Assembly: GCA_948146395.1 (NCBI GenBank)
Contig: OX411545.1
Coordinates: 22,151,526 to 22,215,525, forward strand
DNA from: Fragum whitleyi
Taxonomy: Eukaryota; Mollusca; Bivalvia; Cardiida; Cardiidae
Direction of reading: 5' to 3'
DNA length: 64,000 nt
Shown here: piece after piece, positions 10,602 through 20,580 of the stretch
Position numbering within the stretch: the first letter of the stretch is position 1
How the letters are laid out: each line of letters opens with the position of its first letter
Translations under genes and position numbers: made by a program
The notes under the pieces: generated by a model
What the model saw: only the letters and a program-made list of their open reading frames with translations
The model's database searches: none
Told to the model about the DNA's origin: nothing

Positions 10602-10670
10602 GGCTCAGAAGTCAATTAATCTTAAAAATTGATTGATGGAAGCTGAAACCCTGATTACAATTATGTGTAA

Positions 10671-10810
10671 ATCTACTTTGTGGATTCATACACGAGTGTA
10701 ATTTGGTTGTATTTCCATACCCCCATGAGATATTTAGAGGATCTACTTTGTGGATTCATACATGAGTGTAAATTGGTTGTATTTCCATACCCTCATGAGA
10801 TATTTAGAGG
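10671..10810 (+). repeat. Two-copy 70 bp direct tandem duplication
   Basis: The unit atctactttgtggattcata...gagatatttagagg occurs at 10671-10740 and again at 10741-10810 with only a few mismatches. This indicates a recent local duplication in intron 6. Confidence 0.85.
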
Positions 10811-11285
10811 AAAATCCTTTGTATCAGATTAAGATCATTTTCATTGAGTGAAAAACAAAAGTTATATTTTCACGAATGGTGGAGCCATGGGTGAAAATGT
10901 AGGTTTTGTTGTTCACTCAATAAAATATCAATCCATCTTAATAAAAAAACTAACAATTATTTGTTTTCTTAAATGCTAAAGTAAGACAAAAAGAGAAAAT
11001 TTTAAGACAGTTTTCCTTGCTATGCATTGTTCATGATGAAGTCAATTATTTGGCTCTGCTTACGTGAAGTCAGAAAAATAAAACTGGTATAAAAGTTTTG
11101 ATAATTTCACTGGTTAGGCAGTGTCAGTTTATCACGTGATAATCTACTGTTATTTCTTTATAATCCACTGAAAAGTATTAAAGAAAAAGAGAAATACTTA
11201 CATTTAGTAACTTTGTCCTGATTGATTGAAAAAACTTATAAAGCAATACGAAATTCTCATGTTTTCAACTCTTTGTAATTTACAG

Positions 11286-11483
11286 CATCCCAAGGTTGTG
11301 TAGAACTTGGCTACCCTACACCGCTGAATGCCGTGAAGACATGCAGATCAATATTCAACGGCCTTGAATGTGACATCACATGTGACGCTGCTTACACGTT
11401 TCAGAACTTTGCTGGTCGAACACGCACTGTTACATGCACAAACGGTGCTTGGAATCTAGGATTTATTCCAGCTTGTGTCAAAG
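11286..11483 (+). CDS. Exon 7: six-cysteine CCP module
   Basis: The 66-residue module begins PSQGCVELGYPTPLNAVKTC and ends NGAWNLGFIPACVK. It has six cysteines, including the extra pair in KTC and ECDITC, rather than the four of exons 2-4. Six-cysteine CCPs are known from selectins and from HYR-associated CCPs of SVEP1/SRPX-like proteins. The G-x-W motif is present as GAW. The acceptor is tttacag and the donor GTAGGT, phase 1. It sits between HYR modules 2 and 3. Confidence 0.9.
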
Positions 11484-12395
11484 GTAGGTTATCAAAAATA
11501 TATATAAGTCTGTGTTTGACACATTTAAAACAGGAAGTATATACAGAGATCAGCCTGTACAGTTGGTACTAAGTTCATGGTCATCAGTCAAGGTCAAGGT
11601 ATTCTTTATGGTCATTTCTCTGTAGTTAAAACAATTATTAGCCGATACTTTAGATTGGTAAGCCAAAGAGCCTTTATATTTCACAAGTGCATACCTTGTG
11701 ACAAGACCGTCACATGCATACCAATGTCAAGGTCATTGGTCAAGGTCATTTGATGAAAGTCACTCATTTATAAGATAAAATCTTCACAATTTTCTTAAAC
11801 TTTTGATTGGTAGAGACACTTACTGTTGAAAAGTGGTCTCAAGAAGGATTTTGTGCAAATAATGCCCTTTTTTTGACTCGGGTAGCATTTACAAGCAGAG
11901 CAGAGGCTCTGTAGGCGATGCTCTTGTTTGTTTATTTACCAAAGAGCATTAAAGAAAATGTTTGATTTGCCTAAGCATGAGCTACTGTTATATACATTCA
12001 CTAGTGACAAACACTGTTTTGAAATATATATCCGATAAACATCTTTTAAAAGGCGCTTGATGTGATATCTTTACTCTATCCCACAGTAATTGGTCCTAAA
12101 CTTTTTTTCCACAACCCTGGGAACCCTTCAGTATAAGCCAACCAACAAGATGTCACGGTAAACTATTTTAAGTAAATTTAGAACGTTGCGTTAAAGTATA
12201 CTTAATTATCAAGCTCCTATTCGGGGAACATTACCCGTCACCGACAGTTCTTGTTCTATTTGGTATATAACAATCACATCTTATGAAAAATTCCTTGAAT
12301 TTCATAAGACATAAGTAAAAAAAAAGCCAGAAATTAACTGTCCTATATCCCAAATCTTACACACTGCTATATTAAAACAATATTTTGAATTTCAG
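11484..12395 (+). other. Intron 7
   Basis: It holds a 5'-truncated Helentron-like element (about 11575-11929, ending GGCGATGCTCTTGTTT and carrying TCAAGGTCA motifs) and, at its 3' end, a decayed duplicate of the start of exon 8 (12321-12380). Nothing else is recognisable. Confidence 0.75.
12321..12380 (+). pseudogene. Decayed intronic duplicate of the 5' part of exon 8
   Basis: This segment (agccagaaattaactgtcct...) aligns without gaps to 12401-12460, the start of exon 8, at an offset of exactly 80 bases, with roughly one mismatch in five. It lacks a usable acceptor: the position equivalent to ttcag reads ataag. It looks like a small tandem duplication covering the acceptor region and exon start, whose upstream copy has decayed. 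Confidence 0.8.
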
Positions 12396-12662
12396 ATGAA
12401 ACAAAGCCAGAAATTACCTGTCCTACATCCCAAGTTTTACGCATTGCTGATTCACAACAACAATTAATTCGGGATTTCACAACATTAACCACAGATCCTG
12501 GATATTCTGTATCCGATTTGAACACAATAAGTTACACGGTTTTTAGTTTGGACAGCAAGACGTTCACCGCGGACGATCTCTACGAGACAACCGAGGTTAT
12601 GATGACAGTTGGAGATGCAGCTGGAAATAATGCTACTTGTCGTTTCCAGTATACACTCTTAC
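12396..12662 (+). CDS. Exon 8: HYR module 3
   Basis: The 89-residue exon starts DETKPEITCPTSQVLRIA and ends VGDAAGNNATCRFQYTLL. The D-x-x-x-P-x-I-x-C-P start and D-x-A-GNN-A-x-C-x-F end are typical of HYR. It has two cysteines and one sequon (NAT). The acceptor is tttcag and the donor GTATGT, both phase 1. Its first 60 bases are duplicated 80 bp upstream in the intron. It follows the CCP of exon 7 and precedes that of exon 9. Confidence 0.9.
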
Positions 12663-13606
12663 GTATGTTCATTTGATTTTATTAGCTGAACTTGTCTGTG
12701 ACATTTCCTACAATTTGAAATGTGCGTGAGGTGTAAACATTTAGCAGTGTAGACAGCCACAAACTGTCAATATAGAGTAACCTAATGGTCTGCAGATAAT
12801 TTGAGACCTATCTATCTATAAAATGCATAGTAAAGACTCTGGTCAGACTGTGCAGATGCACAGGCCAGACTCTTTGCTTTGTGCATATTTCAAATTTTTG
12901 GAAATCTCAAACACAGGCTCAAATCATTTGACTTAATTACACATTGAAAATTTCCATTTAAATCCAACAAATAGTACATGATAATACTGTCTATAATGCA
13001 TTTCATTTGATTATCAAGGAAATTCTGTAGATTATCCCTTTATAATCTTGATGCCAAAGCAGTAAAATTATCAAATATTTATACCCAACTTTTGCAAATT
13101 TCATGAAGCAAATACACATCTTAAAATCTATCTTTTTTTTGTGAGATTTCTAATAATATCACTTACTTATTGGGCTTAGTTTAGATCAAATCAAATACAT
13201 ATATTATGAAAGGAAAAAAAGGTTGCAATTTTTAGTAATTTCATTGCTTTTGCTAGATGAAGTAGTAATCTATGTTTATTTCTCGATAATCAATAAAGAA
13301 GATGTATAGGAACCAATTTTTTAGGGTCCTGATTAGGATTAAAAATTAACTGCTGTCATTCATTGACCAATCAAAACACCAGGAATTGACACTGACAACT
13401 TTTTGGCACCAGCCTGAAGGACCTTTTAGCCAAAAATGTAAACAGGTCCTCACTGATAACAACAGGTCCTGCATGAAAACCATGTTTGATTTTAAACAAT
13501 TTAGGCTAGTAACAATGACCTAGTATCCATTTAGAGATGACTCTGTTTTTGAATTTAGTATTTTATAAGCCCTCATATAATAAACTCTATTTATATTTAT
13601 TTTTAG
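12663..13606 (+). other. Intron 8
   Basis: A TIR MITE of the TGAGCCTGTG family (12687-12921) starts 25 nt after the donor. The rest (12922-13606) is AT-rich with no recognised feature. Confidence 0.7.
12687..12921. repeat. TIR MITE, family TGAGCCTGTGCATGACATTTCC
   Basis: Its ends are tgaacttgtctgtgacatttcc and ggaaatctcaaacacaggctca. The internal tgtgcagatgcacaggcca segment matches the copies at 4062, 19222 and 21468. Confidence 0.65.
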
Positions 13607-13810
13607 CGGAGGTATGTTCACCTCTCTCGATGCCCAAACCAGAAAACGGCAAGGACAATGTCTGCACCCGAAGATCGACTGGTATTTCAGGCTATGATTG
13701 TACGCTAGAATGTTTGGATGGCTTCGTCCTACGAGGCCATGGAAATTCGAAAACAATTTCATGTAATGATGGCCAGCCCTGGCCAGAGGTGTACCCTGGC
13801 TGCATTCTTG
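13607..13810 (+). CDS. Exon 9: six-cysteine CCP module
   Basis: The 68-residue exon starts PEVCSPLSMPKPENGKD and ends GQPWPEVYPGCIL. Six cysteines are spaced like those of exons 7 and 11 (NVC, YDCTLEC, ISC, PGC). The G-x-x-W motif is present as GQPW. The acceptor is attttag and the donor is the weaker GTGGGT, phase 1. A translated frame on the minus strand across the exon is a shadow. This is the second CCP of the HYR/CCP alternation. Confidence 0.9.
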
Positions 13811-14329
13811 GTGGGTATATATATAATACATACTTTGTGTTTTGTATGAAAAAATATCTTAAAGGTTGGGGGAATTGATAATTTTCAAGGCTCTATGACC
13901 ATAAACAACAGGCCTGAAGGACTTCTAACATAGCATCTTCTATCATTCCTCCCTAAAATCCACAGATCTTTGGCACGAGGACTGGTGTTAGTGTCGATCT
14001 CTGAATAGGTGGATAATCATTCATATAAGTACGAAATCAGCTGGTAGCAAGGAAAGGAATTAATGGTAATACAGCCCAGTGTTCAGGATGATAAAAGGGG
14101 ACAGTTTTCCAATTATACCCTGCTTTGCTCGTGTACACGTTTGCAAAGTAGGGTATAATTGGAAGACTGTTTGCACTGTTTGTCTTCCTGAACGCAGGTC
14201 TGTTGTGGGAAATACTAGGTAAGGTGTTCGGGCGCCCCAAGGATATGACTAATAATTCATCAAATGAAGCAATGAATCTCATTCAAAATCATCAAGTACT
14301 GTAAAATCAACATATTCTCTTCATTTCAG
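13811..14329 (+). other. Intron 9
   Basis: It begins with part of a hairpin MITE (about 13816-13905, tttgtatgaaaaaatatctta...gaattgataatt). This is followed by a truncated SINE body (about 14000-14075) and a foldback MITE (14076-14205). The last 120 bases show nothing. Confidence 0.65.
14076..14205. repeat. Foldback MITE, family TTCAGGATGACA
   Basis: It reads ccagtgttcaggatgataaaa...ttccaattataccctgctttg, then gcaaagtagggtataattggaa...cttcctgaacgcagg, forming a long imperfect hairpin as in the copy at 9159-9293. Confidence 0.7.
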
Positions 14330-14590
14330 ACACGACTGCTCCCACTGTCCAGTGTCCTCGATCCCAAACAGTGTATGTGTCTAGTACGTCAGACGCATAC
14401 AACATAACGTTCGGTGAAGGTAGCTTTATTGGATCAGCAACAGATATCGGAGGCCTTAGACCTCTTGCCTACAATCCCTCCATGCTGGAGGTCAATCGTT
14501 TCCTTGTGAACCAGAGAATACCGGTTTCCATGACGGCAACTGATCTGAGAGGGAACCTGAATTCCTGCGCATTCAATGTTATCATTTTAG
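14330..14590 (+). CDS. Exon 10: HYR module 4
   Basis: The 87-residue exon starts DTTAPTVQCPRSQTVYV and ends VSMTATDLRGNLNSCAFNVIIL. The D-T-x-A-P-x-V-x-C-P opening and A-x-D-x-x-GN-x-x-x-C-x-F-x-V close are diagnostic of HYR. It has two cysteines and one sequon (NIT). The acceptor is catttcag and the donor GTATGC, both phase 1. A second GTAAGT donor consensus lies 33 nt downstream inside a hairpin and would keep the frame (see findings). Confidence 0.92.
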
Positions 14591-14607
14591 GTATGCATGT
14601 CAAGGGT

Positions 14608-14670
14608 TTAGCGCAAAACTATTGTAAGTGCCTATAAAGTTATAGGCACTTACAATAGTTTTGTGCTATT
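14608..14670. repeat. Near-perfect hairpin MITE with embedded GTAAGT
   Basis: The arm at 14614-14636 (caaaactattgtaagtgcct...) pairs with 14641-14663 through about 23 uninterrupted base pairs around a 4-5 nt loop. A perfect donor consensus GTAAGT (14624-14629) lies inside the stem. It belongs to the family at 7451, 33331 and 39490. Confidence 0.85.
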
Positions 14671-14760
14671 TCCTTGATGACAAATGTATTTGTATGATAT
14701 GATCAGTAAAGCACTGTTAGCTCAGTGGGGGGAAGTGTTAAACTAATACTGGGGTGATGA

Positions 14761-15045
14761 TTTTTATGCCCCCCTTCAAAGAGGATGGGGTATATTGCTT
14801 TGCACTTGTCAGTCAGTCCGTTGGTCGGTCCGTCCATAGACTGTTTTTTGTCTGGAGCATATCTCAAAAAGTATACAAGATAGAATTCTGAAACTTCTCA
14901 TTTAGGAGAAGTGCAGTGCTTAAGAGACCATAACTCTACTCATCATATTTCATGAGTCATTACCCTTAGTTAATTGACAAAGAAAAGGCTATTGACCTGC
15001 TTTTGGGGGGGGGGGGGCATAAATGTTTTCAAAACATCTCTTGTT
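14761..15045 (+). mobile_element. TTTTTATGCCCCCC Helentron-like element
   Basis: It starts TTTTTATGCCCCCCTTC with the hairpin ccccttcaaagaggatgggg, has a short TCGGTCCGTCC microsatellite and one core monomer. It ends with a G run (15005-15017), gcataaatgtttt and ACATCTCTTGTT. It is closest to the elements at 2391 and 53067. Confidence 0.75.
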
Positions 15046-15328
15046 ACTACTGGCTTGGCCAATTTTCACTCAACATTTTACCTTTTGACACAATTCATTG
15101 TGACAAAATTTATTTTCTGTCTTCCATGTGGAAATGATCATAGTTCACCTTAGAGGGGTGAGCAGCTGATGGCTGGGATGAACAGTTGTGGCTGGACTGG
15201 TGTGAGAAACAACAAGAAACCATGGGTAGTTGCACTAGTCACCCGAATATTATTGCAATAATTTTTAATTAGGAGTTAAAACCCCATACAAACAAACTAT
15301 GATAATCTTTTTATTTTGATCAAGGTAT

Positions 15329-15556
15329 TTAACCCTTTGCTGTTTAATCCCTGCTTTTTACGTGCCTGTGATTTTATGATTGAGAAAACATTGTGAAAAA
15401 TAAGAAATTGCTTCTGACAAGCAATTTCTTCTTTTTCCACACTATTTTCTACCCTACTGACTGGTTATTTTTCATATTAAACCCACTTTTGATTTTCGTC
15501 TGCAAAACCTTTGAATTGGGACAAGTCCAAAATTTTGTAAAACAGGAAAGGGTTAA
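15329..15556. repeat. MITE, family TTAACCCTTTGCTGTTTAAT
   Basis: A 228 bp well-preserved copy with ends TTAACCCTTTGCTGTTTAAT and gtaaaacaggaaagggttaa and the central aagaaattgcttctgacaagcaatttctt hairpin. Confidence 0.8.
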
Positions 15557-15771
15557 GCTTGTGTGTCACAATTACACTAGTTTCACACAATTTGTGTATG
15601 AAGAAGAAAGTGCTTAATATGAATGTTATTTGGGCTTTTATCTAATGCAACTCTATGGCTCAGTGAAAAAAGTTGTAACTTTGCAACTTTTGTAAATACT
15701 ACTGTAAATTATATATAGGTAGAAACAACTATTTCACCCTGAGGTATCAAATTCTTTTCTTTTTGTTTAAG

Positions 15772-15969
15772 CTTCAACTTGCTCAGACCTCGCTATTCCA
15801 CAACCACTGAACGGTAATAAGACATGTGTTCAGAACCTAAATGGAGGATGGACATGTACGTTTACTTGTGGCGCAGGATTTTCTTTTGTCACTACAACAG
15901 AGAGTACAATTACATCGACATGTAATCCACAAGGAACTTTTGATACATTTGTACCAGCTTGTGTTAGTG
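15772..15969 (+). CDS. Exon 11: six-cysteine CCP module
   Basis: The 66-residue exon starts ASTCSDLAIPQPLNGNKTC and ends GTFDTFVPACVS. It has six cysteines with the TCTFTCGAGF motif also seen in selectin-type CCPs. The acceptor is the unusual tttaag. A ctcag 15 nt inside the exon would also keep the frame but would remove the first Cys, so I prefer the upstream site. The donor is GTAAGT, phase 1. It is the last CCP of the window. Confidence 0.87.
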
Positions 15970-16035
15970 GTAAGTAACTTTTAAGCCTCTTTATTTAGAG
16001 AGTTTAATGTTATTACCATAAAAAGGGTGGTACAC

Positions 16036-16649
16036 TTTTTTGTGCCCCCAACTAGATTATATAGGGGCCATATTGGTTTTGTCCTGTCTATTTGTCCGTT
16101 TGCCCCTCTAAAATTTTTTACATTTTGCCATTACTTTTGATAGGTTAGTGGAAGAGTCTTCATATCTCACATGTGTATTAGTTTTGACAAACCCTTTCTG
16201 TTGAGACCAACTTCAAGGTCATGAGCCAAGGTCAAGGTTTTTTCTCAAAGTCAAATTTGTGGAAAATTTAAACTTAATTTACATTGAATTTAGGTTTGTT
16301 GTTGATAGTAAAATTGAATTAACCCTTGTCATGCTGATCCCAGAATATTTCTGCTATGGCATGAGGTAGGGACAAAGATCAGCCCGCACATTATGTGCAG
16401 TCTGATCTTAGTCTCTACCATATGATTTTCCCTTTTAAACCAGAAAAGCTTCAAAATTGTATTTTCATAATTAAATGCTGTTTGACAATAAGGAAATACA
16501 GAGCTTTCAGTATAATATAATTTTGCAGATGTGTTTAATTCAGCATGACAAGGGTTAAGATTTGATGTTGGTTGCTGTATTGTACCAAACTACTGTTTCT
16601 GAAATATTGTTGTTGCAGGGGCATTGGTGTTTAACAAACAAATTTTGTT
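16036..16649 (+). mobile_element. Helentron-like element interrupted by a MITE
   Basis: It starts TTTTTTGTGCCCCCAACTAG with a tataggggcc return arm, has a short TCCG tract and TCAAGGTCA motifs. At 16319 it is split by a TTAACCC MITE (to 16558). It resumes and ends caggggcattggtgtttaacaaac...TTTTGTTG. Confidence 0.6.
16319..16558. repeat. Palindromic MITE, family TTAACCCTTGTCATGCT
   Basis: A 240 bp unit with ends ttaacccttgtcatgctgatcc and attcagcatgacaagggttaa, inserted in the element at 16036-16649. It shares body sequence with 51800-52036 in inverse orientation. Confidence 0.8.
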
Positions 16650-17221
16650 GAAAACTGAGAGTTCTAGTAAAAGTTTCAAACAATGATTTTTGGTTTTGGG
16701 GTCTACCAGCGATTTCTTCAATGTTTTACAAAGCTTTTACCTTGAAGAATATCTAATAGTGTTATGGGAGACCACTCTCACCACTGTCCTGCATAGCTTC
16801 GTAGGTTTAAATACAATGTCTGACACCTGCATTAGGGAAGATCTTCTTTGACTCAGTGGTGAGCCCATTGGACTTGTAAACCAATTTATTGAATGTAACT
16901 TGTCTGTGCGAGTTTGGCGAAGGCGCGCGACTGTTATTTTCAGCTATGCTTCGGTTGAGGACTGTTCGAACGTACCTAATAGGTAGATATGGTTAGAGAG
17001 GTGAAATGTCAGAAAAATTGGGAATTATGTGGATATCTATACAGTTACAAACATTCTTTCAATCGAAAATTAAAATTTAAAGAAAACCGGTTCTTAAGAT
17101 AACTTCAACACTATTTATCATTGATATTAAAGTTGGTAATTCCGATTCATCCATATTTTTGGACATCACTTTGGGTTTATGTCTAACTTTTGCCTCACCC
17201 AATCACTAAATTTTTTCAATC

Positions 17222-17573
17222 AGGTCAGTGGAATTCCCATTCCGGACATGTCCGACAAGAATTTCCACTTGCGGACAAGTTCATTTTTCTAGGCCACTTG
17301 TTCATGGACAAGTGAATACCAGAGCAAATCTTGATACAGTCCTAAGAAATCTAGGAGAAAAGTCATCCTTTTGTTTGAATCAAAGGCAGCACAAATTGTC
17401 TTTAATGAAGAAATTACTGGGTTACAGCATTTTCTTCATTTAAAAACAATGTTGTTGTTTTTCAAATTATCCATTTTTCCTGGGCAAGTTCATTTTGAGC
17501 CAGGACAAGTAGGAAATTGACTTTTACTTGTCCTTTGACAAGTGGAAAAAAATGGTATTTCCACACCCCTGAC
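17222..17573. repeat. MITE-like repeat with CAGGNGTGGAA ends
   Basis: The left end gtcagtggaattcccattcc and right end ggtatttccacacccctgac are inverted. The body carries tgttcatggacaagtgaatac and gaagaaattactgg...cagcattttcttc. It is the second copy of the repeat at 4360-4690. Confidence 0.65.
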
Positions 17574-17995
17574 TTACTTAGTGGAAGAAATTGTTTCTTA
17601 TTTCTTAATACTTATTTTTATTTTCAGCAAATTTAGGTATGTTTAAAGTAGAAAGTAGGTAGATTGTTTGAAACCCTGTTTTTACCTTTTTTGTGTTTTT
17701 TTTCCCTATGGGAGTTTGAGGTGCTTTAATATGCTACTTTTCAATCAGAAGCTATAGATTGAGGGGGTATTTTGGCTTTTACATTCAAACTGTTTAATAA
17801 TGAAATAATTTCATTTTCATAATGATGTGTCAATGAATAAATTCTGATGAAGGAAGAGTTAAATTCAAAAGGTAAAATTTAAGGGCAGAGCCTTTGCATA
17901 TAAATCCTCTACCCAATCAGGCTTTATTCATGGATACATCAATGCGAAAAAGAAATTATATCTGTTATAACAGGATCACAATCCTGAATTTAGTT

Positions 17996-18842
17996 TATTA
18001 GCTCACCTGAGCACATTGTGCTCAAGGTGAGCTTTTGTGATCATTGAATGTCCGTCGTCCGTCCTGTGTTGTCCGTCGGCCTGTGTCAACAATCTTAGTG
18101 TTTACTCTCTAGAGGCCACAAATATGGCCAAATCTTCATGAAACTTGGTCAGTATGTTGGCCTGGTCACAAGGATGAAGCCTATTGAAAATTGGAAGAAT
18201 CCATGCCAAATCACGGGAAAAGGGGCCTTAATGACAATATTCTTGTTTACATCCTAGAGGCCTCAAATATAGCCCTATCTTCATGAAACTTGGTCAGAAT
18301 GTTGGCCAGGTGATAAGGATGAGCCCTATTGAAAATGGGAAGGATCTATGCCAAATCACGGGAAAAGGGGCCTTAATGACAATTTTCTTGTTTACACTCT
18401 ACAGGCCACAAATATGGGCCAAAATTCATGAAACTTGGTCAAAATGTTGGCCAGGTCACAAGGATTAACCCCTTCTTAAAAAATGGGATGGATCCATGCC
18501 ACATCACAGGAAAAGGGGCCTTAACGACAATTATCTTGTTTAAGCTCTTGAGGCCACAATTATGGCCCAATCTTCATGAAACTTGGTCAGAATGCTGGTC
18601 AAGTCACAAAAATTAACCCTATTGAAAATGGAAAGGATCCATGCCATATCACAGGAAAAGGGGCCTTAATGATAATTTTCTTGTTATAACTCAAGAGGCC
18701 ACAATGTTGGCCCAAACTTCTTGAAACTTGGTTTGGTGTTGAAATGATCTCCGTTATGACATCTGCCTACTTAAATGATTTGATGTCCCAATGGTCAGAG
18801 AGATTCAGGTGAGCGATCTATGACCATCATAGTCCTCTTGTT
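17996..18842 (+). mobile_element. Complete family A Helentron-like element
   Basis: It begins at agctcacctgagcacattgtgctcaaggtgagct, followed by GTCCGTCGTCCGTCC. Four to five monomers of about 145 bp follow (ctctagaggccacaaatatggcc...gggccttaatgacaatttt). It ends ttcaggtgagcgatct, a atgaccatcatagt hairpin and CTCTTGTT. This is the best reference copy for the nested pair at 63-1680. Open frames across it are repeat translations. Confidence 0.8.
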
Positions 18843-19221
18843 ACTTTTTTGCTGTAGTATTTTAAGATGTCAAATTACAATATTTTAACTATACTAAGTA
18901 TTGCAAAAACCTAGTGTTTTGGGCTCTCTTAAGATTTTTTTTTTCACAATTTACAGATTTACCATGATTTCAGACAGGTACCCTCTTATCTGTACCTCTG
19001 GATTTTAGATCAAGGCATTTAAATAATGAAACTACAAACCGTATGTTGTGGTTACTCATAGGAATAATAGCATTGGCAGGATTCAAATGAGTACCTGCAA
19101 TATATTGTTTTTGTAAGAAAAAGAGATTTTACCTCCTCTTATCTGTACTTCTCTTATCATCTTTGGAAGTTTAATTCACATGCTCCTTAATAATAAATAG
19201 AAAGAAATCTTCAGTATGAAA

Positions 19222-19431
19222 TGAGCATGTGTGTGACATTTCCAACAATTTGACTTGTAAATAGAGTGCAAACATTTAGTATGAAAAACTGCTACATGAT
19301 GCAATTAGATCATCCCTGACTGTCTGCAGATACTTTGACACCTTATTCATACAGATGTGCAGATGTACAGGCCGGCCAGCATCTTTCCTTTGTGTACATT
19401 TGAAAGTGTTGGAAATGTCGAGCACAGGCTC
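19222..19431. repeat. TIR MITE, family TGAGCCTGTGCATGACATTTCC
   Basis: Its ends are tgagcatgtgtgtgacatttccaac and gttggaaatgtcgagcacaggctca, with the usual cagatgtacaggccgg interior. Confidence 0.7.
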
Positions 19432-19984
19432 AAATGATTATTTCATAATTTACTTGAATGTGCAAACTCAGTTGAATTAAAGGATAACAATTTATATCCA
19501 TTTAGTTTAATGAAAGATTTATTAGATGTAAAGCAAATCTTTCAGAATTTGGCCAGATCTATTCTTACTGTATGCTGCTGTTATACAAAATAAGTCTATG
19601 ATTGCCAGTCATTGGAAAACTCCATTCCAATCCATTCCATGCAACCATATTTTTTAATCTTTAGCATTCAGTGTGGCTCAATCATTATATTTTTCCAATT
19701 CACCTTTAATTTATCTTCAAGACAATGAGTTCAATTAATAGAGATTTGTAATTCTGCAGACTGAAAAAAAGTACTTTGAGTTGCCAACAAAAAACGAAAG
19801 GTTTAAATGTCTTTTCTTTGGAAAAGAGTTGATAAAAACGAGACTCTCAATCTTTTATAGTAATCCATGTTTCCACCTTTCACTTGAATAGCTTTAGACC
19901 TCACTCGCTAACATTATTCCTTTCCTTCTTACAGCTTTTCCTTTTCAGCTTTTATTGAGAAATAAATAAATAATACGTACTTAG

Positions 19985-20580
19985 TGTTTTGTATGAAAAA
20001 AAAATATCTATTGAGAATGGAGAAATTTATAATTGTCGAGGCTATGCCGGGACAATTATAAATTCCCACATCCGAGTTAGATATTTTTTCATAAAACAAA
20101 CTAAGTATGTAGTATATTTATCTTATTATTTTTATGCCCCCGATAGGGAGGCATCATAAATTTGACTTGTCCGTCCGTCCGTCCGTCTGTCCGTCCGTCA
20201 TTCCGTCCAAAAACTTTAACATTGGCCATAACTTCCTTATTACTTAACATATTCGCATCATACTTTACCACAACATTCCTTGGTACATTACCTTTCTGTA
20301 GGCACATACTTTGGTGACCTTGACCCCTGGATGACCTTGACCTTCAACATAGATTGGCCATAATTTAAAATCAAAGCGGTGTCGGGGGCATTGTCATCTT
20401 ACAGTGACAGCTCTTGTTGTATATGTTTTCTTTGATAGTTCTAAAGAAAAAAAATTGCCATGTTTCTTAAAATAATCGCATTATGTCATTGTTCTAAAAA
20501 TATCCATATGATATCATAAAAGATATCGCATGGGGTGTTATCACATGGATATTTGTATAGTAATAAGTAATAACCTGCAT
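19985..20580. repeat. Composite hairpin repeat split by a Helentron-like element
   Basis: The left hairpin is 19985-20100 (ttttgtatgaaaaaaaaatatct...gggacaattataaattccc...agatattttttcataaaac). The right hairpin is 20440-20560 (ttctaaaaatatccatatgatatc...). A TTTTTATGCCCCCG element (20129-20418) lies between them. At 57405-57700 the same two hairpins lie side by side without that insert, which supports the split. Confidence 0.65.
20129..20418 (+). mobile_element. TTTTTATGCCCCCGATAGGG element, copy 1
   Basis: A 290 bp element almost identical to 24098-24404. It starts TTTTTATGCCCCCGATAGGG, has GTCCGTCCGTCCGTCTGTCC, a single core with two TGACCTTGACC motifs, and ends GTGTCGGGGGCATTGTC...CAGCTCTTGTT. 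The 5' TGCCCCCG and 3' CGGGGGCA are complementary. The near-identity of the two copies implies recent activity. Confidence 0.85.

Larger units (their letters stand above)
9948..11285 (+). other. Intron 6
   Basis: It carries a SINE fragment (10120-10235), a Helentron-like element with a long TGTC microsatellite (10258-10601) and a 70 bp tandem duplication (10671-10810). The remainder (10811-11285) has no recognisable feature. Confidence 0.75.
14591..15771 (+). other. Intron 10
   Basis: It contains a near-perfect hairpin MITE (14608-14670), a TTTTTATGCCCCCC element (14761-15045) and a TTAACCC MITE (15329-15556). The stretches 15046-15328 and 15557-15771 hold no recognised feature. The acceptor is tttgtttaag, an AAG rather than the usual YAG. 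Confidence 0.75.

Noticed and set aside
10218..10619. 133-codon open frame with a CLSVCLSV repeat
   Set aside because: It is the translation of the TGTC microsatellite of a mobile element; several frames on both strands are open for the same reason.
13520..13831. 103-codon minus-strand open frame
   Set aside because: It overlaps exon 9 antisense; the plus-strand frame has splice sites and a clear CCP pattern, the minus frame has none.
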